NCBI GenBank assembly: GCA_035933635.1
Contig: DASYYY010000004.1
Coordinates: forward strand, 1-45,539
Length of the DNA stretch: 45,539 nucleotides
Direction: 5' to 3'
DNA from: JAKIVR01 sp035933635
Lineage (GTDB): Archaea > Thermoplasmatota > Thermoplasmata > Lutacidiplasmatales > UBA184
The translations under genes and the position numbers were made by a program. This document shows positions 35,772 through 43,449 of this stretch, one piece after another (position 1 is the first letter of the stretch; each line of letters starts with the position of its first letter). The notes beneath the pieces were generated by a model. That model made no database searches. It worked only from the letters and a program-made list of their open reading frames with translations, and was not told where the DNA came from.

Positions 35772-37880
35772 TCAGCCGGCGCCGGTCTGACTGATAGTGA
35801 CCGCGCTGACGTACATCTGCGCAGACGCCGAGAGGAGCGAGCCGGAGAGCTCCGCATCGATCGAGGCGTTGGGGACCGTGAAATTCAGGCGGAGGGTCAC
35901 CCACTGTCCGAGAGGGAAGGCTCCCCACCGCTCGGTCTCCTTAATCCACGGCCCCTGGCCGAAAGCCCCGAGCCGAAGCTGCAACGTCGGTGTCGCGGAA
36001 CTGGGGGGCGGCGAGGTCCCCCAGAGGGAGCACTGCACGGTGACGTCGGCCCGGTAGACTCCCGCGGGGAGGTCGAGCCGTGGGCCGGTCCAGAGGGTAC
36101 CCGTGAAGCCGGGCAAATTCCCGATCTCCGACGCGGCGGGATGCCCGGCGTCGTACAGCCGTGCAATGCCACCGGGCTGGAGCGCGGATGCGAAGAAACT
36201 CTGCGAGGTGGCGGGTGCGGGCCCGTAGAATCGCACCGGTCCGATCGCTCCGGGTCCGAACAAGACGAGCGCACCCGCCGGCGTACCCCACGTGACCCCC
36301 AACAGCGCGTACTGCGAGCCGTTGTAGAGCCGGTCGGAGACCCACGGCGGGACCAAGGAGAGTCGGTTCTCGGCGAGCAGCACGTACGTCGGAGGGTTCG
36401 TTGCGTTGAACGGCAGGTGATGGTAGTCGAGGTAGTTTCCGGCGAGCAACACGTAGGCGTTCGGGTCGTTCGCCACCAGGGGGAAGAGGTTGTCCGACGC
36501 GAGGACCGGCGCGTCGGTCGGTATCAGCCCGACCATCGCGGTGGCGTCCCCCAGCGTGTTCGGCTGTGAGTAGCTGACGAAATAGCCGGCCCCGAACCCG
36601 GGAGTGGACTGCATCAGCGGATCGACGGGGCTCACGAGGAGGTTCGCCGCGATCAGCACGACGAGCAGACCCACGCCCCACGTCGTGCCGCGACGGAACC
36701 GCGGGTCCGGTAGGCTCGGGGTGGCGGGTTCGGTCGCTACTGGCCCGGCCTGGGTTTCGGTCGCGCGGCGAAAGGCCTCGATGGCCCGGGGCAGACCGTA
36801 GGCGGTCCCAAGGAAGACCGGTACCGCGAGAAGGAAGCCGTACTGGAAGCCGATCAACACGAAGTTGTTGATCGGTACGAGGACGGAGAAGACCAGCCAC
36901 GGGATCGCCACCACCTGCGTGCGGAGTGCGAACAGGGGGATCCCGGCGACGAGCACGTACGGGGCGACCCACATGGTGAGCTTCGTCCAGAAGTTCACGT
37001 CGAGGTTCGAGGGCGACCACCCGAAGAAGGAGGGGACTCCGGTGAGGACCGCCGTGGCGTTCTGGGAGGCGGTGGGGGAGCCCGCGAAGCCGAAGAACGC
37101 CGGTACGTCATAGGCCTGGAATTCCACTAGGGCAACGAACGCAATCGCCCCGAACGCAGCGAGGAGGAATCCGGCCCAGGTATCGCGCGAACGGACCCAC
37201 GCCGCGATCGAATCGGAGACCCGACGCAACGGGTGGGCGACCGGTGCGAGCTTGAAGTCGCGGATTGCCATGAACACTCCCAACGCCGCAACGAGAATCC
37301 CGACGAACTCGGCGGCCAGGACGCTCGCCACTGCGGTGACGATCGCGGGAAGGTAGCGCCGGGTCTCGCACAACCAGGCGAGGGTGAACAACAGGATCGG
37401 TACGAACGCCTCGACGTGGAAGTCGAACAGTGTCGCCCCGAGGAGCGGCGCCCACGCGAGATAGAGGATCGCGACGACCGCGCCGCGTTTGGGCGTGCCT
37501 CCAGGGACGTCTCGTCCCAGGAGGTAGAGGGGAATCGCGGCGAATGCCACGAGCGCCGACTGGAACGCGAACAGGGTCACCGCCGACGGCGCAGTACCGT
37601 AGAGGGGGGCGACGAGGTAGAGCGGGAAGGCGAGGTGGACCTGGAAGAAGGACCGGTAGCCCGCCGACTCGAAATCGGGCGCCTCGTAGAACGGACCGCC
37701 GTGGGCGCGGGACCACAATGCCTGCTGGTACAGGCCGAGATCGAGTGCGTTGGTGTGGAACTCCGCGTAACGAAGCGTCGAAAGAAGGATCGCCGTGAAG
37801 GCGAACGCCACGATCCCGAGGCCCACCCAGAAGAGCGGGGGCGTCGAACGCACCGGTGGTGGAGCGAGCTCCTCGGACAA
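35772..37880 (-). CDS. DUF2079 family membrane protein
   Basis: A 702-residue multi-pass membrane protein of DUF2079, a family related to GT-C glycosyltransferases. The family signature is clear in the N-terminal third: YAEFHTNALDLGLYQQALW, then HGGPFYEAPD, FFQVHLAFPLYLVAPLY and TLFDFHVEAFVPILLF. After about nine helices, an exported C-terminal domain (SDNLFPLVANDPNAYVL; a beta-sandwich with RLDLPAGVYRADVTVQ) ends without an anchor. A role in adding sugars to lipid-linked glycans or surface proteins is inferred from family and neighbours. The start TTG 37880 follows a CTTTTACC element (37922-37929) by about 45 bases. Confidence 0.8.
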   Translation of the reverse strand: MSEELAPPPVRSTPPLFWVGLGIVAFAFTAILLSTLRYAEFHTNALDLGLYQQALWSRAHGGPFYEAPDFESAGYRSFFQVHLAFPLYLVAPLYGTAPSAVTLFAFQSALVAFAAIPLYLLGRDVPGGTPKRGAVVAILYLAWAPLLGATLFDFHVEAFVPILLFTLAWLCETRRYLPAIVTAVASVLAAEFVGILVAALGVFMAIRDFKLAPVAHPLRRVSDSIAAWVRSRDTWAGFLLAAFGAIAFVALVEFQAYDVPAFFGFAGSPTASQNATAVLTGVPSFFGWSPSNLDVNFWTKLTMWVAPYVLVAGIPLFALRTQVVAIPWLVFSVLVPINNFVLIGFQYGFLLAVPVFLGTAYGLPRAIEAFRRATETQAGPVATEPATPSLPDPRFRRGTTWGVGLLVVLIAANLLVSPVDPLMQSTPGFGAGYFVSYSQPNTLGDATAMVGLIPTDAPVLASDNLFPLVANDPNAYVLLAGNYLDYHHLPFNATNPPTYVLLAENRLSLVPPWVSDRLYNGSQYALLGVTWGTPAGALVLFGPGAIGPVRFYGPAPATSQSFFASALQPGGIARLYDAGHPAASEIGNLPGFTGTLWTGPRLDLPAGVYRADVTVQCSLWGTSPPPSSATPTLQLRLGAFGQGPWIKETERWGAFPLGQWVTLRLNFTVPNASIDAELSGSLLSASAQMYVSAVTISQTGAG

Positions 37881-37952
37881 TCCGACCCCCTCGAGCGCCC
37901 GGACGGGCGACCTCCCGAGGGGGTAAAAGTGGAAAGTGTTAGGTCCGGTGGC

Positions 37953-38381
37953 TCAGCAGCAGCCGCCGCCGCCCGAGCCGCAGCCGCACCCACCGCCGCC
38001 GCCGCTCGCGGGTCGTTCCGCCATCAGCGGGGAGGTGATCTTGAAGCCGGACTCGTCGAGGCCCGTGACGTAGTCGATCTTGGCCCCGTCGATGAACTCG
38101 GCGCTCGCACCGTCGACGATGACGTTGAACCCGTCCACGGGGATCACTTCGTCCCCGTTGCGGGGCTTGTCGAACGCCATCCCGAAGGAGGGGGCCGAGG
38201 AACCGCCGGAACCGCAACCGCCACTGCCACAGCCGCCGCCACCGCCGCCCGAGCCGCACCCGCAGCCGCCGCCGCCCCCGGGTTGGAGGTAGACGCGGAC
38301 CGCGATGCCTGGCTTCTGGGCCTTGATGAGCGCCTGGACCTGGCTCTGAGCTTCCTTGGTGACTTCCAATTTCACGGACAT
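37953..38381 (-). CDS. HesB/IscA-like protein with two Gly/Cys-rich arms
   Basis: A 142-residue A-type Fe-S carrier relative. The core aligns with the canonical neighbour: KLEVTKEAQSQVQALIK, SFGMAFDKPRNGDEVIPVDG, FNVIVDGASAEFIDGAKID and ESGFKITSP. The single-cysteine site is replaced by a Gly/Cys-rich loop at residues 35-60 (C40, C42, C51, C56), and the usual CxC tail by residues 127-142 (C132, C134, C141, C142). Both contain the same GGGGGCGCGSGGGG string. The DEPK-like segment and Cys/Gly tail recall HesB-like selenoproteins of bacteria; here the positions are Cys. ATG 38381 has GGAGG nine bases upstream and a TATTTAA TATA box at 38429-38435. Confidence 0.8.
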   Translation of the reverse strand: MSVKLEVTKEAQSQVQALIKAQKPGIAVRVYLQPGGGGGCGCGSGGGGGGCGSGGCGSGGSSAPSFGMAFDKPRNGDEVIPVDGFNVIVDGASAEFIDGAKIDYVTGLDESGFKITSPLMAERPASGGGGGCGCGSGGGGCC

Positions 38382-38428
38382 TCCTAGGGCCCTCCTGGCA
38401 ACCCTCGTAGGTATCACCGGCGGCGCAG

Positions 38429-38435
38429 TATTTAA
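38429..38435 (-). promoter_or_regulatory. TATA box of the HesB-like gene
   Basis: The reverse strand reads TTAAATA. The inferred start near 38408 leaves room for a leader with a GGAGG ribosome binding site before ATG 38381. Confidence 0.5.
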
Positions 38436-38467
38436 CCCGGTCCCGCGACTGAAGCCAAGGTTACTGG

Positions 38468-38797
38468 CTACGCCGAGAACGACTTGCCGCAGGAGCAGGT
38501 CTCTTTCGCGTTCGGGTTGTAGATCTTGAACCCGGAGGCTTCCAGCCCCATCAGGAAGTCGACCTTCACGCCCTCGAGCAGCGGGGCGCTCGCCTTGTCG
38601 ACCACGACGGTGAGCCCATCGGAGCGGAACGCGACCTCGTCGCCGGTCTCCTGCCGGTCGAAGCTCATCCCGTAGGTAAGTCCCGAGCATCCCCCGCCCT
38701 GGACGAACAGCCGCAGGGCGCTCCCGGGCTTGCCCTGCTGGCCCATGATCTTGAGGACCTGGTCCTGAGCGGTCGGGGTGACTTCCACCTGAACCAT
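38468..38797 (-). CDS. A-type iron-sulphur carrier protein (IscA/ErpA-like)
   Basis: A 109-residue A-type carrier that holds a [2Fe-2S] or [4Fe-4S] cluster and delivers it to target enzymes. The three conserved cysteines are present: C37 in GGGCSGLTYGM and C101/C103 in ETCSCGKSF. The remainder (VEVTPTAQDQVLKIM, LTVVVDKASAPLLEGVKVDF, GLEASGFKIYNPN) matches the family over its full length. ATG 38797 is preceded by GGAGG, and a CTATAC TATA element lies at 38835-38840. It lies 86 bases upstream of its diverged paralogue on the same strand, and that paralogue has its own promoter. No SUF or ISC scaffold genes are in the window. Confidence 0.9.
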   Translation of the reverse strand: MVQVEVTPTAQDQVLKIMGQQGKPGSALRLFVQGGGCSGLTYGMSFDRQETGDEVAFRSDGLTVVVDKASAPLLEGVKVDFLMGLEASGFKIYNPNAKETCSCGKSFSA

Positions 38798-38890
38798 CGT
38801 CGTCCGCCTCCAACTCTACAAGGTGACGCGCGGCGTATAGGCGTTGCTGACTCGGAGGACACCACCTTCCCCGGTCGGGGTCCCCCCACC

Positions 38891-38897
38891 TCTTATC
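38891..38897 (+). promoter_or_regulatory. TATA box of the class II amidotransferase gene
   Basis: TCTTATC at 38891-38897 is centred about 27 bases before ATG 38922, so the message is probably leaderless. It is back-to-back with the IscA promoter on the other strand. Confidence 0.5.
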
Positions 38898-38921
38898 CCC
38901 CTCCGCCCCACCCACGCCCCG

Positions 38922-39764
38922 ATGTGCCGATTGTTCGGTCTGCTCGGCGACGAATCCTCCGGCGCCGAGGAGTGGCTCGTCGCCAGCGACCGGTCGCTCC
39001 TCGCCCAGTCCCACGCCTCCCGCGCCACGCTCCAGAACGATGGTTGGGGCGTGGGCTGGTATGACGGGTCCCGCCGTCCGCGTATCGAGAGGGGAACACG
39101 CGGCGCCTACCAGCCCAAGGAGCGACCCCTGTTCGCTCGCGCGGCCGAGAACGCCCGCGGCCCGGTGGTCGTCGGACATCTCCGTCGCGCCAGCAATCCG
39201 ATGAAGCTCCCCCGCGGCCAGCTGATCGCCCCGGAGAACTCCCAACCGTTCTCCGATGGGGCCTCCCTGTTCATCCACAACGGGGAGATCTCCCTCCCGA
39301 GGGAGACCCGCCCCCATCTCGGCCCGCTTGATGCCGAGGTCCAGGGGGTCAACGACAGCGAGGTGCTCTTCTGGCTGTTCACCAAGCACCTGCGGGCGAG
39401 CGCCGACCCGGTACGGGCCTACGAGGCCACCCGCCGCGAGCTGGCGCAGGTCTGGGAGGAGACCGGGCGGATCAAGAAACGCCCCTACTCCGGACTGAAC
39501 GTGGTGTACGCCCCCGGCCCCGACCGCATCTGGGCGTTCTGTCACTGGCTGGGTGACCACGGCGGAGCGCTGTTCGCGAAGGATCAACCGTACTACCGGA
39601 TGGGCTACCGCGCGACGGAAAACTCGGTGATCGTCGGAAGCGAGCCGTTCTCCTCCACCGACCGCGCGTGGGAGCCGCTCGAGAACGGGATGTTCCTGAT
39701 GGGCGAGCGGGCCGGGGGTGCGGTCCGGGTCCGGACGGGGCAGATCGCAGAGCCCGAGGGCTGA
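38922..39764 (+). CDS. class II glutamine amidotransferase domain protein
   Basis: A 280-residue stand-alone class II (Ntn-type) amidotransferase-like protein. Met removal would expose the nucleophile C2 (MCRLFGLLGDE). Other family marks are NDGWGVGWYDG, VVVGHLRRASN, ENSQPFSDG, FIHNGEISL and ENSVIVGSEPF. The length and motifs fit the YafJ-like group (GATase_4), whose physiological role is unclear; no synthase domain is attached or adjacent. The ATG at 38922 is fixed both by the required Cys2 and by a TATA box 27 bases upstream, so translation is likely leaderless. Confidence 0.85.
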   Translation: MCRLFGLLGDESSGAEEWLVASDRSLLAQSHASRATLQNDGWGVGWYDGSRRPRIERGTRGAYQPKERPLFARAAENARGPVVVGHLRRASNPMKLPRGQLIAPENSQPFSDGASLFIHNGEISLPRETRPHLGPLDAEVQGVNDSEVLFWLFTKHLRASADPVRAYEATRRELAQVWEETGRIKKRPYSGLNVVYAPGPDRIWAFCHWLGDHGGALFAKDQPYYRMGYRATENSVIVGSEPFSSTDRAWEPLENGMFLMGERAGGAVRVRTGQIAEPEG

Positions 39765-39796
39765 ACGTTCGGACCGGTGGGCCCCGCCGCCAAGCC

Positions 39797-39804
39797 CTAT
39801 TATC
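39797..39804 (+). promoter_or_regulatory. TATA box of the MoaD/ThiS-propeller operon
   Basis: CTATTATC is centred 25 bases before ATG 39826, which predicts a leaderless transcript that starts at the codon itself. Confidence 0.55.
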
Positions 39805-39825
39805 AGCGAGGGTTTTCCGCCGCCG

Positions 39826-40095
39826 ATGGCATCGGTCCACCTGGACGGGATGCTCCGCGAGTTCGTGCGGGTCCGCAACGTGGACCTTCCGGCGAGCGAC
39901 GTCCGCTCGCTCTTGCTCGAGCTCGAGCATCGCTACCCACGTCTCACGGGCAAGATCCGCGACGAGACCGGTCAGATCCGGCGCTTCGTCCGGGTGTTCG
40001 TGAACGGCGACGACGTCGCCGGGCTCAAGGGGCTCGACACGGCGGTCGGCGCGAACGACCAGGTGGACATCTTGCACTCGATCGCGGGAGGATAA
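39826..40095 (+). CDS. MoaD/ThiS-like ubiquitin-fold protein ending in Gly-Gly
   Basis: An 89-residue beta-grasp protein. It shows ASVHLDGMLREFVRV, LLLELEHRYPRLTGKI, FVRVFVNGDDVAGLKGLDTAV and the closing DQVDILHSIAGG. The C-terminal Gly-Gly is exposed as in sulfur carriers MoaD and ThiS and in archaeal SAMP modifiers, where it is adenylated by an E1-like enzyme. No molybdopterin, thiamine or E1 gene is nearby. Instead a propeller gene starts six bases after its stop, so the two are one operon. It could donate sulfur or be conjugated to proteins; the sequence does not decide. ATG 39826 is supported by a TATA box 25 bases upstream. Confidence 0.85.
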   Translation: MASVHLDGMLREFVRVRNVDLPASDVRSLLLELEHRYPRLTGKIRDETGQIRRFVRVFVNGDDVAGLKGLDTAVGANDQVDILHSIAGG

Positions 40096-40101
40096 CGAAC
40101 G

Positions 40102-41253
40102 ATGGCGGCGAAGGGAAAGGTCACGGTCTACGTCGGAACGCGCAAGGGCGGCTACGTCGTCGAGGGCGACCGGTCCCGCAAGAAGTGGAAGGTGAGCGGT
40201 CCGACCCAGGAGGGATCGGAGGTCTTCCACATGGCCCCGGATCCCCGCAGCCCCGGACACGTCTACTCGCTGGCGAACTCGGCGTTCTTCGGCCCGATGG
40301 TCTTCCGCTCCACCGACTACGGCCGGAAGTGGACCGAGGTCGGGACGCCGATGATGCCCCGCAAGAAGCAGCGGCCTCCGGCGAACTTCGAGTACGACCC
40401 GACGACGAACACCTATCAGAACACGGCCAAGATCCCGGTCAAGAACCTCTGGCACCTCGAGCCCGGGCCGGCCGACGAGCCGAAGACGCTCTTTCTCGGG
40501 ATCGACCCGGCGAACCTCTACCGCAGTGACGACCGGGGGGAGAGCTGGGAGCCGCTCCCGGGGCTGAACGAGCACGCGACGCGCCCGAAGTGGAACCCCG
40601 GCGCGGGCGGTATGTGCCTGCACACGATCCTGATCGACCCGACCAACTCCAAGCGGATGCACATCGGCATCTCGGCGGCCGGGACCTTCCGGACCGACGA
40701 CGGCGGTGAGCACTGGAAGCCGACGAACAAGGGTGTCCGGGTCGACTTCCAGCCGGACAAGAATCCCGAGGTCGGCCAGTGCGTCCACGACGTGGTGATG
40801 GACCCGTCGAACCCGGACGTCCTGTACCGCCAGGACCACAACGGCATCCACGTCAGCCGCGACGCCGCCGACACCTGGCAGCGCGTCGGCAAGTCGCTCC
40901 CCTACGATTTCGGCTTCGTCTCCGCTGCGCCGGCTGCGAGTCCGGGGGAGGCGTACTTCGTTCCGCTCACGCCGAACAACCGGACGACCCTTCCGGCGAT
41001 CCGGGTGATGCGCTGGACGGAGAAGACCCGAGCATGGAGCCCGGCGATGCGCGGGGACAAGCAGTTCCCCGGGAACTTCGGGACGCACCGCGAAGGGATG
41101 GCGTCGGACCGGCTCGACCCGTTCGGCCTCTACCTCGGGACCACCACGGGGCAACTGTTCGTCTCGGCGAACGCCGCCAAGACCTGGTCGCAGGTGCCGT
41201 TCACCTTCCCGTCGATCCACTCCGTGACCGTAGAGAGCCCCTCGGCCGTCTAG
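40102..41253 (+). CDS. cytoplasmic Asp-box/BNR beta-propeller protein
   Basis: A 383-residue propeller with no signal peptide or membrane segment, thus probably cytoplasmic. Blades carry Asp-box-type motifs: FRSTDYGRKWTEV, YRSDDRGESWEPL, FRTDDGGEHWKPT, HVSRDAADTWQRV and FVSANAAKTWSQV. The N-terminus VTVYVGTRKGGYVV opens the first blade. Proteins of this type are often auto-annotated as sialidases or photosystem II assembly factors, and neither name is justified here. Its gene lies six bases after the MoaD/ThiS-like gene. From memory the same pairing occurs in bacteria such as actinobacteria, which would suggest a working partnership; I could not verify that. Confidence 0.8.
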   Translation: MAAKGKVTVYVGTRKGGYVVEGDRSRKKWKVSGPTQEGSEVFHMAPDPRSPGHVYSLANSAFFGPMVFRSTDYGRKWTEVGTPMMPRKKQRPPANFEYDPTTNTYQNTAKIPVKNLWHLEPGPADEPKTLFLGIDPANLYRSDDRGESWEPLPGLNEHATRPKWNPGAGGMCLHTILIDPTNSKRMHIGISAAGTFRTDDGGEHWKPTNKGVRVDFQPDKNPEVGQCVHDVVMDPSNPDVLYRQDHNGIHVSRDAADTWQRVGKSLPYDFGFVSAAPAASPGEAYFVPLTPNNRTTLPAIRVMRWTEKTRAWSPAMRGDKQFPGNFGTHREGMASDRLDPFGLYLGTTTGQLFVSANAAKTWSQVPFTFPSIHSVTVESPSAV

Positions 41254-41287
41254 CGATCGGGAGATGGGACGTCCGAGGTAGGGGCGG

Positions 41288-42214
41288 ATGTCGGTCGAGC
41301 TCTCCTCCGAGCTCCTCTCCGGCCCCGACCTCGGCGGTGGGTTCCTCTTCCAGCTCTCGCGGGACCGCGCCCCGCTCGCCGAAGGATTCACCTTCCACGT
41401 CCAGGAGGCGGGGACCGACGCGGGCGAGAAGCCGGCCGGTTCGCCCGAGCTCCTCGGGTTCGAGCACCCCGCCGAGGCGTGCATGTACGGCGGCCCACAG
41501 TGCTGGCACAAGCGGTTCGCTGTCGGGGAATCCTCGGGAGCTCGGGTACGGGTGGCCTACAACCGCACCCGGTTCGTGATCGCCCCCCTCCTCCGACAGG
41601 CCGGGCACATCGCCCCGGCCCCGATCGAGGCCGGCCTCAAGGAGCTGCTCACCAAGATCGCCCATCCCCTGGAGGTAGGAGGCGTGCCCTGGCAGATCGG
41701 GGGTTCGGCGGGGGCGTGGATCCGGGGCGTCGCGCTCGAGCCGGCGGACATCGACCTGTGCGTGACGACCGAGGACGTCCATGCGCTCGAGGAGCTCTTG
41801 GAGGAGTTCCTGATCGAACCGAACCACCCGGTCCCGAACGAATCCGGCGACGAGGTGATCCGGGGAGCGGCGTTCGTCGGGACGTTCCAGGCGGGCATCC
41901 GGGTGGAGTGGGGGGCCGCGCACGAGAAGGCCCGGCACGGAGCCGCCGCCACCGAGTGGGGACCCGGTTGGGTGTTCCGGGTGCAGAAGGAACGGTGGGG
42001 CAAGTTCGAGGTGCCGCTCGCCCCGCTCGAATTCGAGTTGATCCGGGTCGCGCAGAAGGGAGAGATCGAGCGCCTCGACCTTCTTATCGACCGGATGGCC
42101 GAGGTGGAGCCCGACTCGCCGCTGCTGGCGGCGATCCTTCCGACGGCCCAGCTGCCCCCGGAGATCGAGGAAAGGATCCGGGGAGCCCTGCCCGACCTCG
42201 GGCAGGCGAACTGA
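41288..42214 (+). CDS. nucleotidyltransferase-fold protein, unknown substrate
   Basis: A 308-residue protein. The second half has the polymerase-beta-type nucleotidyltransferase signature: GGS at residues 138-140, the metal pair D154-I-D156 in EPADIDLCV, and a third acidic residue E207 in GIRVEWG, with correct spacing between the first two. The N-terminal ~110 residues (FQLSRDRAPLAEGFTFHV, MYGGPQCWHKRF) match nothing I recognise. A C-terminal helical part (EFELIRVAQKGEIERLDLL) resembles the region that follows such domains in aminoglycoside- or tRNA-type transferases. It lies 34 bases after the propeller gene and may belong to its operon. Confidence 0.6.
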   Translation: MSVELSSELLSGPDLGGGFLFQLSRDRAPLAEGFTFHVQEAGTDAGEKPAGSPELLGFEHPAEACMYGGPQCWHKRFAVGESSGARVRVAYNRTRFVIAPLLRQAGHIAPAPIEAGLKELLTKIAHPLEVGGVPWQIGGSAGAWIRGVALEPADIDLCVTTEDVHALEELLEEFLIEPNHPVPNESGDEVIRGAAFVGTFQAGIRVEWGAAHEKARHGAAATEWGPGWVFRVQKERWGKFEVPLAPLEFELIRVAQKGEIERLDLLIDRMAEVEPDSPLLAAILPTAQLPPEIEERIRGALPDLGQAN

Positions 42215-42413
42215 ACCGAGTCGACCGTTCCGAACGCGGACCGGTCACCCTCTCGGTCGGCCGAGCGGCCCTCCGCCGCGATTCATCCGTCCACCCCGGA
42301 AGCGGATCCAGGTCGACGAGAAGGGGAATGGAGCGGGTCGGGCACCGCGCCGCTGCTCCCCCCGAACATGTCGAGGCGCAGGTTGATGACCCCGAGGGGC
42401 GCCGGACGCACCG

Positions 42414-43238
42414 ATGAATGCCGCACCGCTACTGGCTCCCCCGGCGCTCGAGCACCTCACCCCGCACGACCTCGTGACCTACTTCCGGTGCCCCTACGAG
42501 ATGGAGCTCGGACACGCGGCGCGCTTGGCCCGACTCGAAGGGCGCGCAGGGGACGGAGTCGCGCTCCCGGGAGTTCGTACTCCGTTGGACGTAGTGCCGC
42601 TCCACCATTCCCCGTTGGCACCTCCCCCGGCGCTCAATCTCCCGTTCAACGATGGGCGCCTCGACGTGTTCCCGGACGACCGGCTGATCTACCGCGATGA
42701 GGGCGAGGCCGAGGAGCTCCCGATGCTCTTCGCCCCCGAGCAGCAGCGAACCGACCCGTTGTTCCAGGCGCACGGCGGGAACCTGATCGACCCCGTGCTG
42801 GGTCTCAGCGGCCGGCCGGACTTCATCCTCCGTCGTCGCGCCGGGGCGCTGGTTCCCGTCGAGTACAAGTCGACCCACCCGTTCCGCGGCCTGCACGAGA
42901 CGCACGGGCGAACCTTCGACCTCATCCAGCTCCTCGCCGAGTGCCAGCTCGTCGAGGCGGTGAGCCACACGACGGTCCCCTACGGGATCCTGCTCTACGG
43001 CGACGTCGCCGGCAGCGGCGAGCACGAGGGCTGGTTCCAGCGTCCGTTCTCCGATGCGGACCGGAGCTGGATCCGCGAGGCGGTCGGACGGATCCGGACC
43101 GATGCGGTCCGAGCGCCCGTCCCTTCCGAGGGCACCTGCCGGAACTGCCCGCCCCATCGCGAGGGTCTCTGCCGCTACGCGGCGGGCCGCTACGAGGGTC
43201 CCGAACCCGCCCGCGACCGGTTCCACCGCCATCCGTAG
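42414..43238 (+). CDS. Cas4-like PD-(D/E)XK nuclease with Fe-S cysteines
   Basis: A 274-residue protein of the Cas4/RecB-nuclease group. The nuclease core is D136 in GRPDFILRR, then E150 and K152 in PVEYKSTHP, and a downstream motif LIQLLAECQLVEA (QxxxY-like but lacking the Tyr). Four cysteines fit the Cas4 [4Fe-4S] site: C26 in TYFRCPYEMEL, and C242, C245 and C253 in CRNCPPHREGLC. Cas4 proteins cut single-stranded DNA, often with 5'-to-3' exonuclease activity. No CRISPR repeat or other cas gene is in the window, so this is a solo Cas4 and may act in DNA repair. ATG 42414 follows a 199-base gap with no recognised gene. Confidence 0.75.
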   Translation: MNAAPLLAPPALEHLTPHDLVTYFRCPYEMELGHAARLARLEGRAGDGVALPGVRTPLDVVPLHHSPLAPPPALNLPFNDGRLDVFPDDRLIYRDEGEAEELPMLFAPEQQRTDPLFQAHGGNLIDPVLGLSGRPDFILRRRAGALVPVEYKSTHPFRGLHETHGRTFDLIQLLAECQLVEAVSHTTVPYGILLYGDVAGSGEHEGWFQRPFSDADRSWIREAVGRIRTDAVRAPVPSEGTCRNCPPHREGLCRYAAGRYEGPEPARDRFHRHP

Positions 43239-43278
43239 TGGCTGGACCGGTCTCGGGACGTCGGGTGGCGGCGAGCCG

Positions 43279-43287
43279 TTAAATATC
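43279..43287 (+). promoter_or_regulatory. 23S rRNA promoter TATA box
   Basis: TTAAATATC is a strong archaeal TATA element in GC-rich surroundings, preceded by a purine-containing CGAGCCG that could serve as BRE. Transcription would start near 43310, about 140 bases ahead of the mature 23S end. The interval (43311-43449) is a GC-rich leader that should contain the 5' half of the processing stem; its 3' half is beyond the window. Confidence 0.6.
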
Positions 43288-43449
43288 GACCCACTCCTCT
43301 CATCGGCCCACGCGCCCCACCATGGGGCCGCGTGAACTCATGCACCCGCCGAGGCCGGGGCCTCTCCGGGGAAGGGCGAGGGACGCGCCGTCGCAGGATG
43401 GTGCGGCCGATGACGCCGATCACACGCGTTCTGGACGCTTGTCAAAGTG

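Noticed and set aside
35530..35928. 132-codon reverse frame that includes ATG 35652
   Set aside because: It lies out of frame with the membrane-LamG gene, covers its leader and the DUF2079 3' end, and has no recognisable protein features.
37953..38300. GC-rich repeated tracts that could be a DNA repeat or low-complexity artefact
   Set aside because: The tracts encode Gly/Cys arms in frame within a conserved HesB core, so they are coding repeats rather than a separate DNA element.
37953..38381. Selenocysteine in the HesB-like protein
   Set aside because: No in-frame TGA interrupts the gene; the family positions that can be Sec are Cys codons here.
38382..39878. Long upstream extension of the HesB-like reverse frame
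   Set aside because: The frame is open far upstream, but the fold begins at ATG 38381, where a GGAGG site lies. The upstream part overlaps IscA and the amidotransferase gene.
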